Source of the DNA: an uncultured Eubacteriales bacterium
GTDB lineage: Bacteria > Bacillota > Clostridia > Christensenellales > Aristaeellaceae
Reading direction: 5' to 3'
NCBI GenBank assembly: GCA_902764875.1
Contig: CACWXP010000015.1
Coordinates: 22,794-86,793 of the forward strand
Length of the DNA: 64,000 nucleotides
Shown here: one piece after another, positions 1 through 9,845 of the stretch
Layout: each line of letters starts with the position of its first letter
Numbering within the stretch: the first letter of the stretch is position 1
Program-made: the position numbers and the translations under genes
Notes under the pieces: generated by a model
Seen by the model: the letters and a program-made list of their open reading frames with translations, nothing else
Told to the model about the DNA's origin: nothing
Database searches by the model: none

Positions 1-1
1 G

Positions 2-565
2 GAGCAGGAACGGCAGATGCACGAAGGCGGGCCGGCACAGTATGTGATTGCCGGAGAAGCCTGGGGAAAGGAAGCAAGATGCTTTGTTTCCATGGTGGAA
101 TACAACTATCTGACGGACTACAGTTTTGAGGACGGCGGAGAAGGCTGGGTGGTTACCGATCTGAAAAACGCCGATGAGCTGTATGTTGAGGACAAGAAGA
201 CCGACTCCCTGACAGGCAGCAAACACCTGCATTTCTGGAGCGCAGCGAAGGACAGCGTCGAATTCACGGCGGAACAGACGATCCGGGACCTGCCGGAAGG
301 GAAATTCCGATTTGCTCTGTCCATCATGGGCGGGGACTGCGGAGACACAGACATTTATGCCTACGTCAGAATCAACGGAGAGGAAGTCGCCCGGTCGGAA
401 CAGATTCCGATCACCGGGTACAATGACTGGCACGAAGGGATTGTTCCCGAATTTGCGCATCCCGCCGGCAGCGAAGTGACGGTCGGGATCTATGTCAGAT
501 GTCAGGGAGCGGGGAACGGCGCTTGGGGGAAAATCGACGATGCAATGGTGAATTCCGTGCAGTAA
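2..565 (+). CDS. C-terminal part of a secreted GH53-like endo-galactanase (5' end outside window)
   Basis: The frame is open from base 2, so the gene begins upstream of the window. The first part (GGPAQYVIAGEAWG..., about 30 residues) looks like the end of a bacterial Ig-like (Big_4 type) domain. It is followed by a roughly 150-residue beta-sandwich, carbohydrate-binding-like module beginning NYLTDYSFEDGGEGW and ending GAWGKIDDAMVNSVQ. This Ig-plus-CBM tail is typical of clostridial arabinogalactan endo-beta-1,4-galactanases, which cleave pectic galactan outside the cell. No catalytic domain is visible here, so the GH53 assignment rests on tail resemblance and on the downstream sugar transporter. 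Another secreted glycosidase with the same accessory modules is possible. Confidence 0.55.
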   Translation, partial: EQERQMHEGGPAQYVIAGEAWGKEARCFVSMVEYNYLTDYSFEDGGEGWVVTDLKNADELYVEDKKTDSLTGSKHLHFWSAAKDSVEFTAEQTIRDLPEGKFRFALSIMGGDCGDTDIYAYVRINGEEVARSEQIPITGYNDWHEGIVPEFAHPAGSEVTVGIYVRCQGAGNGAWGKIDDAMVNSVQ

Positions 566-638
566 AAGGGTATCGGGCCACAAGATGCTGAAAACGATAC
601 CAATTACGGAAGATCAAGGGTTTCCGGAAAATCACATA

Positions 639-667
639 TTGACAAAAACACGAAACCGAACTACAAT
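639..667 (+). promoter_or_regulatory. Sigma-A-type promoter of the sugar transporter operon
   Basis: TTGACA (639-644), a 17-base spacer and TACAAT (662-667): a near-consensus vegetative promoter. Transcription would start near 674, leaving a leader of about 88 bases that contains a GC-rich hairpin before the binding-protein gene at 762. Confidence 0.8.
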
Positions 668-690
668 ACTAACGAATTTGAACGGGATGA

Positions 691-720
691 ACAGACAGGC
701 GCGTTTCCGCGCTGTTTGTT
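691..720 (+). terminator. Leader hairpin with T-rich tail, possible attenuator
   Basis: ACAGACAG(G)CGCG pairs with CGCGCTGTTTGT around a TTTC loop and is followed by TTTTGATT. It sits between the promoter at 639-667 and the start codon at 762. The fold looks like an intrinsic terminator inside the leader, so it could attenuate the transporter operon, or it could terminate read-through from the galactanase gene. Confidence 0.5.
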
Positions 721-761
721 TTGATTCCGGCAAAAAATTACTACAAAAGGAGAAATGACCC

Positions 762-2240
762 ATGAAGAAGTTCCTCGCAATTGTTCTGGCGGCTGTCATG
801 GCCCTGTCCATGGTGTCCTTCGCGACCGCCGACGGCGAAACCTACGACATCAAGATCTGGGTTGCGGAAGCAGCCAAGGATCTGACTGAAAAGCAGATCG
901 CCGATTTCAACGCCAACAATGAATTCGGATTCAAGTTCAACGCTACCATCGAGGCTGTTTCCGAAGCGGATGCCGCCACCCAGATGATCACCGACGTCGA
1001 AGCCGGCGGCGACATCTACTGCTTCGCGCAGGATCAGTTCGCCCGCCTTGTACAGGCCGGCGCTCTGGATGCCCTGGGCAAGAAGGCCAGCGAGACCGTC
1101 ATTGCCAACAATGATGCGGGCACGGTTGCGGCCGCCACTTCTGGCGAACAGCTGTACGCCTATCCGCTGACTGCGGACAACGGCTACTTCATGTACTATG
1201 ATAAGAGTGTCATCCCGGACGAAGACGTTGACTCCCTGGAGAAGTTGATTGCCGACTGCGAAGCTGCCCAGAAGTACTTCGCTTTCGAAATGCAGACTTC
1301 TGCCTGGTACCTGGCTTCCTTCTTCTTCGCCACCGGCTGCCGTAGCGTGTGGATGACCGACGATAACGGCGAATTCATCTCCGTGAGCGACACTTTCGAC
1401 AGCGACAACGGCCTGATTGCCGTCAAGGGCATGAAGAAACTGGTGGATTCCCCCTATCACCTGAGCGCCGGCGGCGCCGACCAGTTCAACCAGAACGCGG
1501 CGGTCCTGGTCAGCGGCACTTGGGACTTCGCGAAGGTTCAGGAATACTTGGGCGACAATATGGGCGTCACGGACCTGCCCTCCTTCGAAGTGGACGGAAA
1601 AGAATATCATCTGGGCTCCTTCAACGGCTGCAAGCTGCTGGGTGTGAAGCCGCAGGTTGACGAAATGAAGGGCGCGGCCATCCATAAGCTGGCACAGTAC
1701 CTGACCGGTGCGCAGTGTCAGATGGAACGGTTTGAAGCGCTGGCCTGGGGTCCCTCCAACCTGGAAGACCAGGCTTCCGAAGCGGTTCAGGCCAACCCCG
1801 GCCTGGCGGCGCTGATCAAGCAGGCTCCCTATTCCGTGCCGCAGGGCCAGATCCACGGCTCCTGGTGGGACATCGCCAAGGTGATCGGCGAAGACGTGAA
1901 GAACGCGACGGACGACGCCGGACTGCAGGCTGCCCTGGACAACTATCAGGACAAGATTGCCAGCCTGTTCACCATGAGCGACGAAGTCAAGAACGCCTGG
2001 ACTGCCATCGGCACGATCAACGGCACCAACTGGGACGCCGATGTGACCATGACGAAGGGCGACGACGGCGTTTGGAAGACGGACGCGCTCGAACTCCACG
2101 CGGGCGAAGAATTCAAAGTCCGTCAGGGTCTGAGCTGGGACAACAACTTCCCGACCGAGAACTTCAAGGTTGAAGCGGACGGCACCTATGTCATCACCTT
2201 CGACGAAGCCGCCACGACCGTTGATATCGTTGCACAGTAA
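762..2240 (+). CDS. Sugar ABC transporter substrate-binding protein with C-terminal SusE/F-like domain
   Basis: This 492-residue exported protein would capture oligosaccharide for the permeases downstream. Residues 1-24 are a signal peptide (MKKFLAIVLAAVMALSM...ATADG) with no lipobox cysteine. Residues 28-405 form a MalE-type (family 1) solute-binding fold: IKIWVAE near the N-terminus, DVEAGGDIYCFAQD, and AVLVSGTWDF. Residues about 410-492 read as a separate beta-sandwich (AIGTINGTNWDADVTM, GVWKTDALEL, GTYVITFDE) like the starch-binding SusE/SusF repeat of Bacteroidetes. The ATG has an AAAGGAGA ribosome site. The neighbouring galactanase tail suggests galacto-oligosaccharides; malto-oligosaccharides are the alternative. 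Confidence 0.85.
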   Translation: MKKFLAIVLAAVMALSMVSFATADGETYDIKIWVAEAAKDLTEKQIADFNANNEFGFKFNATIEAVSEADAATQMITDVEAGGDIYCFAQDQFARLVQAGALDALGKKASETVIANNDAGTVAAATSGEQLYAYPLTADNGYFMYYDKSVIPDEDVDSLEKLIADCEAAQKYFAFEMQTSAWYLASFFFATGCRSVWMTDDNGEFISVSDTFDSDNGLIAVKGMKKLVDSPYHLSAGGADQFNQNAAVLVSGTWDFAKVQEYLGDNMGVTDLPSFEVDGKEYHLGSFNGCKLLGVKPQVDEMKGAAIHKLAQYLTGAQCQMERFEALAWGPSNLEDQASEAVQANPGLAALIKQAPYSVPQGQIHGSWWDIAKVIGEDVKNATDDAGLQAALDNYQDKIASLFTMSDEVKNAWTAIGTINGTNWDADVTMTKGDDGVWKTDALELHAGEEFKVRQGLSWDNNFPTENFKVEADGTYVITFDEAATTVDIVAQ

Positions 2241-2280
2241 TTCCGGACACTGACCGGGAATCCGGTCACCGGCTGCAAAG

Positions 2281-2321
2281 AAACAGCCGGAGCTGAAAGA
2301 TATTCGGCTCCGGCTGTTTTT
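2281..2321 (+). terminator. Intrinsic terminator between binding protein and first permease
   Basis: A perfect 13-bp stem, AAACAGCCGGAGC (2281-2293) with GCTCCGGCTGTTT (2307-2319), ends in a five-T run. There is no obvious promoter between it and the permease at 2356, so it probably lets only part of transcription through. That is a common way to make more binding protein than membrane components. Confidence 0.8.
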
Positions 2322-2355
2322 GAAGTTTTTAGCGGGAGAGGAGAGGATCACGGAT

Positions 2356-3903
2356 ATGGCACAACTCAGTGATCTGGAGTATCTGAGACTTTCCAAAGGG
2401 GCAAAGTTCGGATACAAACTCGGTCGCTTCTTTACCGGAATTCCGAAGGGAATCGGTCACTTCTTCCTGAAAATCGGGCAGGGCCTGAAAAAGGGAGCGA
2501 TGGCTGTCGGCAGAGAAGTGTCGGATATTGTGAGCACTTTTGTTCACGGGGACTGGAAAACCAAGCTTTCCTTTTTCATCATGGGTTTCGGCAGCATTGC
2601 CCGGGGGCAGATCTTGCGCGGGTTGCTGTTCCTGTTGTTTGAAATCGTCTTTATCGGCTATATGATTATGTCCGGCGGATACTGGCTGAGTATGCTGCCC
2701 TCCCTCGGCAAGGTCGGGCCCAGCAAAACTTACAATGAAGATCTGGATGTTTTTGTCACGACCTATAACGATAACTCCTTCCAGATTCTGCTGTACGGCG
2801 TGCTGACGATTTTCTTCATCCTGGCTTTCATCTACACATGGCGGGTGAACGTCCGGCAGAACAAGATGTCTGAGATGATCCTCGCCTCAGGCAAGAAACT
2901 GAAGAGCGGCAGGGAAGACCTGCACAGCATCGTGGATGATCAGTTCCACAAGACGCTGCTGGCGCTGCCGATGACGGGAATTATCATCTTCACCATGCTG
3001 CCGATTCTGTTTATGATTCTGGTGGCGTTCACCAACTATGACGGCACGCACAACGGCTATACCAACAGCCTGTTCACCTGGGTCGGACTGGACAACTTCA
3101 ATACGATGTTTTCCTGGACCGGCGGAGCGGGCGGCACCCAAAGCTATGCGGCCACGTTCTTTGAAGTGCTACTGTGGACGCTGATCTGGGCTTTCTTCGC
3201 CACCTTTACCAACTACTTCCTGGGCATGTTTGTGGCGATGGCCATCAACAAGAAAGGCATTAAGTTCAAGAAGGGATGGCGGACGATCCTGGTGCTGACC
3301 ATTGCCATACCCCAGTTTATTTCCCTGCTGTATGTTTCCAAAATGTTCGCCAAGAACGGCATTATCAACGGCTTCCTGCTGGACATGGGGTGGATTTCGG
3401 AGGCCATTGACTTCTTCGGGGACGCCAGCCGGCCTTGGCTGGCCAGGGTGACGGTGATTCTGATCAACATCTGGATCGGCATTCCTTACCTGATGCTGAT
3501 CACCACCGGCATTCTGATGAACATTCCCGCGGATCTCTATGAATCCGCCAAAATCGACGGCGCCAGCGGATGGAAACAGTACACAAAGATTACGCTGCCG
3601 TACATGCTGTTCGTGACCGGACCGTATCTGCTGACGAGTTTTACCGGCAACATGAACAACTTCAACGTGATCTACCTGCTGACGGCCGGCGCACCGACCA
3701 ATGCCGCGGCGTCGTCCGCCTCGGGATCTGTCGGCTACACGGATCTGCTGATCACCTGGCTGTTCAAGATCACAACCGGCGCGGAATCCAAGTATTACAT
3801 GGCTTCGGTGATCGGTATCCTGGTGTTTGTCGTCGTGGCGCTGATTTCCCTGATCGTGTACAACCTGATGCCGAGTATTAAGAATGAGGAGGATTTCCGG
3901 TGA
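2356..3903 (+). CDS. Sugar ABC transporter permease, MalF/GanP type
   Basis: Inner-membrane subunit of a carbohydrate importer, 515 residues. After a basic cytoplasmic N-terminus come several hydrophobic segments, a long extracytoplasmic part and the core permease domain with the EAA loop (ESAKIDGASGWKQYTKITLPYM, around residues 395-415), which docks on the ATPase. The extended N-terminus of this size is usual for MalF-like rather than short UgpA-like subunits. I use ATG 2356, preceded by AGGAGAGG, rather than an in-frame TTG at 2320 that lies inside the terminator stem. The stop codon overlaps the next start (TGATG). Confidence 0.88.
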   Translation: MAQLSDLEYLRLSKGAKFGYKLGRFFTGIPKGIGHFFLKIGQGLKKGAMAVGREVSDIVSTFVHGDWKTKLSFFIMGFGSIARGQILRGLLFLLFEIVFIGYMIMSGGYWLSMLPSLGKVGPSKTYNEDLDVFVTTYNDNSFQILLYGVLTIFFILAFIYTWRVNVRQNKMSEMILASGKKLKSGREDLHSIVDDQFHKTLLALPMTGIIIFTMLPILFMILVAFTNYDGTHNGYTNSLFTWVGLDNFNTMFSWTGGAGGTQSYAATFFEVLLWTLIWAFFATFTNYFLGMFVAMAINKKGIKFKKGWRTILVLTIAIPQFISLLYVSKMFAKNGIINGFLLDMGWISEAIDFFGDASRPWLARVTVILINIWIGIPYLMLITTGILMNIPADLYESAKIDGASGWKQYTKITLPYMLFVTGPYLLTSFTGNMNNFNVIYLLTAGAPTNAAASSASGSVGYTDLLITWLFKITTGAESKYYMASVIGILVFVVVALISLIVYNLMPSIKNEEDFR

Positions 3904-4772
3904 TGAGTGAAGCAACAGCAAAGCGTCACATGGGACTGAAAGCCTCCCGTGCGGTGACCAATACGGCGATTCATGTGCTGCTGATCGTGATCAGCATTAT
4001 CTGGCTGATTCCATTTGTCTGCATTGTGCTGCAGTCCTTCCGGGTGGAAAACAGCGGACAGGTCGGATATGTGCTTCCGAAAGTCTGGGGAACGGACAAC
4101 TATGTCAACCTGTTCCAGACGGATTTTCCGCGATGGTATACCAATACCTTTATCGCAGCTATCATCACGGCCATCCTGCAAACGGTGATTGTGCTGTGCA
4201 TGAGCTATACCCTGAGCCGTTTCCGCTTTAAAATGCGCCAGCCGCTGATGAAGTTCATGCTGATTCTGGGTATGTTCCCTGGTATGCTTTCCATGATCAT
4301 TCTTTACCGCGTGCTGAAGGATCTGGGGCTGACGCAGGAAAACGCCACACCGGGCCTAATCCTTGTGTATGTTGCATCTTCCGGCATGGGCTACTACGTG
4401 TCCAAAGGATTCTTTGACACGATTCCGATGTCGCTGGACGAGGCGGCGCGGATCGACGGGGCAACGCGGGCGCAGATCCTCTACAAGATTATTCTTCCCC
4501 TTTCCAAGCCGATCGTCATCTATACCGTCCTGACTGCCTTTATGGGACCGTGGGGTGACTACGTCTTTGCACGCTATATCGCCTTTGGTGCATCAGCCGG
4601 CAAGAACGTGGCCGTCGGTCTGTATGACTGGCTGAGCAAGGACCAGATATCCAACAACTATACGATGTTCTGCGCGGGCGGCGTGCTGGTGGCGCTTCCC
4701 GTAACGATTCTGTTCATGTTCCTGCAGAAGTATTACGTGGAAGGCGTTACCGGCGGCGCGGTGAAAGGATAA
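3903..4772 (+). CDS. Sugar ABC transporter permease, MalG/GanQ type
   Basis: Second membrane subunit (289 residues, about six helices) partnering the MalF-like protein. The EAA motif DEAARIDGATRAQILYKIIL lies around residues 178-197 and the usual C-terminal FMFLQKYYVEGVTGGAVKG ending is present; this ending is highly conserved in MalG/GanQ/LacG-type permeases. ATG 3903 overlaps the upstream TGA by one base with GAGGAGG 13 bases before, so the two permeases are translationally coupled. A GTG at 3900 is the only alternative start. Confidence 0.9.
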   Translation: MSEATAKRHMGLKASRAVTNTAIHVLLIVISIIWLIPFVCIVLQSFRVENSGQVGYVLPKVWGTDNYVNLFQTDFPRWYTNTFIAAIITAILQTVIVLCMSYTLSRFRFKMRQPLMKFMLILGMFPGMLSMIILYRVLKDLGLTQENATPGLILVYVASSGMGYYVSKGFFDTIPMSLDEAARIDGATRAQILYKIILPLSKPIVIYTVLTAFMGPWGDYVFARYIAFGASAGKNVAVGLYDWLSKDQISNNYTMFCAGGVLVALPVTILFMFLQKYYVEGVTGGAVKG

Positions 4773-4788
4773 GGAGGGAGAGACGCAT

Positions 4789-5916
<1,128 letters not shown>

Positions 5917-5939
5917 CAGCGGAAGCGTCGAAATTACGC

Positions 5940-5969
5940 TTTCCAAAAACAGTGAATCTGTGCTAGGAT
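5940..5969 (+). promoter_or_regulatory. Possible promoter of the EAL gene
   Basis: TTTCCA (5940-5945), an 18-base spacer and TAGGAT (5964-5969) preceded by TGC, giving an extended -10. The match is moderate. It overlaps the right arm of a weak GGAAGCG...CGCTTTCC hairpin just after the ATPase gene. Confidence 0.45.
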
Positions 5970-6052
5970 AATCTGTCTGAAGAGAACGAAAAAAAGTTCC
6001 GGGAACTGACAATTCAAATTCTTCCAGCATCGGGGAAAAGAGGTGTTCAGGA

Positions 6053-7960
6053 GTGCCGGCTGCGATGCAGATTGAAAAGTATTACTTCGCCAGCGAGATT
6101 ACCGTGCTGGGGGTTTGCTTTGTCATGCTGGTGCTCCTGTTCGTCTCCTTCAAGGTGCGGATGAAGAGCTTCCGGATTTTTGTCACGATGCTGAGCATGC
6201 TGATCGTGGCCACCTGCGCGGATCTGACGCTGCACTATGTGATTGCCGGCCATCCGGACGCTCCGCGGCCGCTGGTTTACGGCCTGCGAAGCGTATACCA
6301 CGTACTGCTGTTCTGCCTGCTGCATCATTACTGCGCATATACCTGCGAAGTGACGAACCTGCCGGCAAAACAGCGGAAGCCATGGATCATCCTGGCGACG
6401 GCCATGCTGATCCTCTTCTCGGTGGCGGACGTCGTCGGGATTTATTCCGGGCGCACGATGCATATTATCGACGGAGAGATTGCCTTTGAGGGATCCGCCA
6501 TTTTTTCGGCGGGATACATCGCCTTTGTAACGATGCTGCTGGCGCTGCTGATCCGGGTGCGTCACCGGCTGTACAAGCGGGTGATGAACGGTTTCTTCGG
6601 CGTGATAGCCATTTCAGAAGTGGTGCTGATCGTTGCCCGGCTTCGCGGACAGTCCACCTATACGGCGGCTACTTTCCTGTTCCCGCTGATTGCGGTGATG
6701 TATCTGATGCACTCCAACTCCTATGACATCCATCTGGGGGCGAACGACCTGCGCGGACTGAACAACCTGATCCGCTACAGCGACGAGCACGACAAGCATT
6801 ATCTGTTCCTGAGCCTGTACATGCGGGAACTGGATGAAACGGGGAAAACCTTTTCCGAAGAGATGCGCGCCCTGATCCGGCATGTGGCGGAATCCTATTA
6901 CCGGGGATCCGCGCTTTTCCAGGTAAGCAACGGGCATATGATTCTGATGGTGCCCATCAGCCGGAATCCCGACTATGAGGAGCGCACGAGAAGAACTCTG
7001 GAACAGTTCGACGTTGAATATGAGAATTTCCGCTATGACTTCAAAATGGTGATCGGACAGAGCACGAAGGAACTGAGCCGGAAAAACGAATACATCAGTT
7101 TTATTCGCAGCATTCATGCCCGGATTCCGGAGAACACGATTTACCGGGTTCAGCCGGACGATCTGAACAAATACCGCAAGTATGAAATTATCCTGAAGGA
7201 ACTGGCGGACATTGCCGCGAAGCAGGATCCGGAGGATCGGCGGGTGCTGGTGTACTGCCAGCCGGTGTACAACATCCGGACGGGAAAATATGACACGGCG
7301 GAAGCGCTGATGCGTCTGAAGAACGATGAACTGGGGATTGTATATCCGGATCAGTTCATTCCCCTGGCGGAAGAAAACGGCTATATTCACGCGCTGACGG
7401 AGATTATCCTGGCGAAGACCTGCCGGGTGCTGCGCAACCTGGTTGCCGAAGGGTATGAAATTACGCGGATCAGCGTGAACGTTTCCGCGCTTGAACTGCG
7501 GGATTCGGACTTCTGCGGGGATATCAGCCGGATCATCGACGGGAACGGCATCGACAGCAGCCGCATTGCCATCGAACTGACCGAATCCCGCAACGACAAC
7601 GACTTCATGCTGATGAAGGAAAGAATTGAAGAACTGAAGGGGAAAGGCATCACCTTCTATCTGGACGATTTCGGGACGGGATACAGCAACATGGAACGGA
7701 TTCTGGAACTGCCGTTCGACATCATCAAGTTTGACCGGAGCATGGTGATTGCCGGGAGCCAGAGCAAGCGATCCGAGCAGGTGCTGGGCAGCCTGGCCGA
7801 ACTTTTCAGCAAACTGAACTATTCCGTGCTGTATGAAGGCGTTGAGAACGAGAAGGACGAGCAGATGTGCTGCGACCTGAACGCATCCTATCTGCAGGGA
7901 TACAAATATTCAAAACCGATCCCCATCAGCGAGCTGCGCGGCTTCCTGGCGAGAGGATAG
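6053..7960 (+). CDS. Membrane-anchored cyclic-di-GMP phosphodiesterase (EAL domain)
   Basis: A 635-residue protein predicted to degrade cyclic-di-GMP. Residues 1-230 hold about seven hydrophobic helices, a probable sensory membrane region. Residues 240-380 look like a degenerate GGDEF domain without the GGDEF signature. Residues 390-635 are an EAL domain with the catalytic set intact: EAL near 416, ISVNVSALEL, IELTES, LDDFGTGYSN near 537, IIKFDRS, YEGVE and LQGYKYSKPI. This suggests real hydrolysis rather than mere binding. The start may be GTG 6053 (AGAGGTG upstream) or ATG 6065 (AGGAG 11 bases upstream). It is probably transcribed on its own. Confidence 0.85.
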   Translation: MPAAMQIEKYYFASEITVLGVCFVMLVLLFVSFKVRMKSFRIFVTMLSMLIVATCADLTLHYVIAGHPDAPRPLVYGLRSVYHVLLFCLLHHYCAYTCEVTNLPAKQRKPWIILATAMLILFSVADVVGIYSGRTMHIIDGEIAFEGSAIFSAGYIAFVTMLLALLIRVRHRLYKRVMNGFFGVIAISEVVLIVARLRGQSTYTAATFLFPLIAVMYLMHSNSYDIHLGANDLRGLNNLIRYSDEHDKHYLFLSLYMRELDETGKTFSEEMRALIRHVAESYYRGSALFQVSNGHMILMVPISRNPDYEERTRRTLEQFDVEYENFRYDFKMVIGQSTKELSRKNEYISFIRSIHARIPENTIYRVQPDDLNKYRKYEIILKELADIAAKQDPEDRRVLVYCQPVYNIRTGKYDTAEALMRLKNDELGIVYPDQFIPLAEENGYIHALTEIILAKTCRVLRNLVAEGYEITRISVNVSALELRDSDFCGDISRIIDGNGIDSSRIAIELTESRNDNDFMLMKERIEELKGKGITFYLDDFGTGYSNMERILELPFDIIKFDRSMVIAGSQSKRSEQVLGSLAELFSKLNYSVLYEGVENEKDEQMCCDLNASYLQGYKYSKPIPISELRGFLARG

Positions 7961-8071
7961 CAAAACACAGAAGGGTGTTCCCTGACGTGGAGTATCCCTC
8001 TTTATAGCTTGCATTGAGGAAAAGCAGGAGAAAGATGGACGAGAAACAAAGAGAACGGGAGGAAAGAGGAA

Positions 8072-9535
8072 ATGTCCTGCACAACAATACTGGTCGGCGC
8101 GAAGGCCAGCCACGACGGTTCCACCATGGTCGCCCGGACGGAGGACGGCCACTTTGACGTGAAGAACATGGTGGTGGTCAACCCGAAGGATCAGCCGAAG
8201 AAATACAAAAGCGTGATTTCCCATTTGACCGTTGAGCTGCCGGACAACCCGATGCGCTATACCGCCTGCCCCAATGTGGACCGGAAGGCGGGGATCTGGG
8301 CAGCCACGGGCATCAACGAGGCCAACGTCGGGATCACGGCGACGGAGACCATCACCACCAATCCACGGGTGCTGGCGGCGGATCCGCTGGTTGTTTACAA
8401 AAAGCCGAAGGGCCGGAAGGAAAAGGAAGTGCCCGGCGGCATCGGCGAGGAAGACATCGTCGTATTGGTGCTTCCGTATATCCGCAGCGCCCGGGAAGGC
8501 GTGCTGCGGCTGGCGGAGCTGCTTGAAAAATACGGGACATATGAGTCCAACGGCATCGCCTTCAACGACGAGCGCGAAGCCTGGTGGATGGAGACCATCG
8601 GCGGGCACCACTGGATCGCCCGGAAGGTGCCGGACGATCAGGTCGTCATTGCGCCGAACCAGTTCGCCATGGACGGGTTTGACCTGAAAGACGCCTTCGG
8701 AAAGAAGGAGAACAGCCTGTGCAGCGCGGATCTGCGGGAATTCGTGGCGGAAAACCACCTGGACCTGAACCAGGACGGCGTGTTCAATCCCCGGTCCGTC
8801 TTCGGGAGCCGGCGGGACATGGACCACGTTTACAATACACCCAGGGCCTGGTTCATGGGGCGGTATCTGGCGCCGAAAACCTATCGCTGGGACGGGGAAA
8901 ACGCGGACTTCACGCCGGAGAGCGACAATATTCCATGGAGCCTGAAGCCGGAAAAGAAGATTACGGCGGAGGACGTGAAATATCTGCTGAGCGGAAACTA
9001 TCAGGGGACGCCCTACAACCCCTATGCCAGACAGGACACCGGCATGGGGGGAAAATACCGCTCCATCGGCATCAACCGGACAGGTGTCACCACGATCTGC
9101 CAGATCCGTCCCTATGCGCCGGAAGCGGTGAAGGGGCTGGAATGGGTCTGCTTCGGATCCACGACTTTTGACGCGATCTTCCCGGTGTATACCAATGTAT
9201 CGAAGCTGCCGGATTATCTGACCAAGGTGACCACGGACGTTTCCACAGAAAACTTCTTCTGGGCAAGCCGCCTGATCGGCGCGCTGGCGGACCCGCATTT
9301 TGCTGCGACCATTCCGCTGGTGAACCGGTATCAGGACGAAGTGTTCATCCGCGGGCGGCAGCTGGTGCTGGAGTATGACCGGAAGATTGCGGAAAGCGGG
9401 GATCTTCGCCTGGCGGAGGAAGCAAACCGGAAACTGTGCGCCATGGCGAAAGAGGAAACCGTTAAGGCGCTGAACGACGTGCTGCTGGCCGCCAGCGAGA
9501 AGATGAAAAACGCGTACCATCTGGAAGATTACTGA
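8072..9535 (+). CDS. C69-family dipeptidase (PepD-like)
   Basis: An N-terminal nucleophile dipeptidase of 487 residues. It begins MSCTTILVGAKASHDGSTMV, in which Cys3 corresponds to the catalytic cysteine of family C69 (formerly U34). The conserved ARTEDG, NEANVGITATETI, NEREAWWMETIGGHHW and QFAMDGF-type segments follow. These enzymes hydrolyse dipeptides in the cytoplasm, consistent with the peptide importer that starts 300 bases downstream. ATG 8072 has GGAGGAAAGAGG before it. The N-terminal nucleophile is not preceded by a signal peptide, so an intracellular role is likely. Confidence 0.9.
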   Translation: MSCTTILVGAKASHDGSTMVARTEDGHFDVKNMVVVNPKDQPKKYKSVISHLTVELPDNPMRYTACPNVDRKAGIWAATGINEANVGITATETITTNPRVLAADPLVVYKKPKGRKEKEVPGGIGEEDIVVLVLPYIRSAREGVLRLAELLEKYGTYESNGIAFNDEREAWWMETIGGHHWIARKVPDDQVVIAPNQFAMDGFDLKDAFGKKENSLCSADLREFVAENHLDLNQDGVFNPRSVFGSRRDMDHVYNTPRAWFMGRYLAPKTYRWDGENADFTPESDNIPWSLKPEKKITAEDVKYLLSGNYQGTPYNPYARQDTGMGGKYRSIGINRTGVTTICQIRPYAPEAVKGLEWVCFGSTTFDAIFPVYTNVSKLPDYLTKVTTDVSTENFFWASRLIGALADPHFAATIPLVNRYQDEVFIRGRQLVLEYDRKIAESGDLRLAEEANRKLCAMAKEETVKALNDVLLAASEKMKNAYHLEDY

Positions 9536-9658
9536 TCCTCAGACAAATTGTTTTTTTCCTGTTTTTTGGATTTTTATAAATCGCAGATCATGTACATACC
9601 GGAGAGCAGCATACAAGATTTATGATTTCGTTGGTGGAAAATGTTAAAACATGGAATT

Positions 9659-9689
9659 GTTTCCGGCCCTGAGACAGGGGGCCGGAAAC
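9659..9689 (+). other. Strong hairpin without T-run
   Basis: TTTCCGGCCC (9660-9669) pairs perfectly with GGGCCGGAAA (9679-9688), extendable by G9659-C9689. No T-run follows on either strand, so it is not a clear intrinsic terminator. It could be a Rho-independent end for the dipeptidase transcript in weak form, or a protein-binding inverted repeat upstream of the opp promoter. Confidence 0.5.
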
Positions 9690-9698
9690 GTAAATTGT

Positions 9699-9726
9699 TT
9701 GCAACCGACGAACAATATGGTAAAAT
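9699..9726 (+). promoter_or_regulatory. Promoter of the opp operon
   Basis: TTGCAA (9699-9704), a 16-base spacer, then TAAAAT (9721-9726) with TGG in front, an extended -10. Start of transcription would be near 9733, about 113 bases before the first gene. Confidence 0.65.
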
Positions 9727-9764
9727 GGCAAAGTATCTTTGTATATAAGGTATGTTTTTTGCCA

Positions 9765-9795
9765 GCTGATTGCTTCGGCATTCAGCATTTTTCTT
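9765..9795 (+). terminator. Leader terminator-like hairpin of the opp operon
   Basis: GCTGATTGC (9765-9773), a TTCG tetraloop, GCATTCAGC (9778-9786) with one mismatch, then ATTTTTCTT. It has the form of an intrinsic terminator and lies between the promoter and the first permease gene, so attenuation is plausible. Confidence 0.6.
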
Positions 9796-9845
9796 CCTCT
9801 CGCCGATGAAAACGGCGGGCAGGGGAGCCGGAGGAGAAGCCAGAG

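Larger units (their letters stand above)
9536..9845 (+). other. 310-base intergenic region ahead of the opp operon
   Basis: No credible gene. It holds, in order, an AT-rich stretch, a strong hairpin (9659-9689), a promoter (9699-9726) and a terminator-like leader hairpin (9765-9795). Long reverse-strand open frames through here continue across the opp genes and are antisense shadows. Confidence 0.7.
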
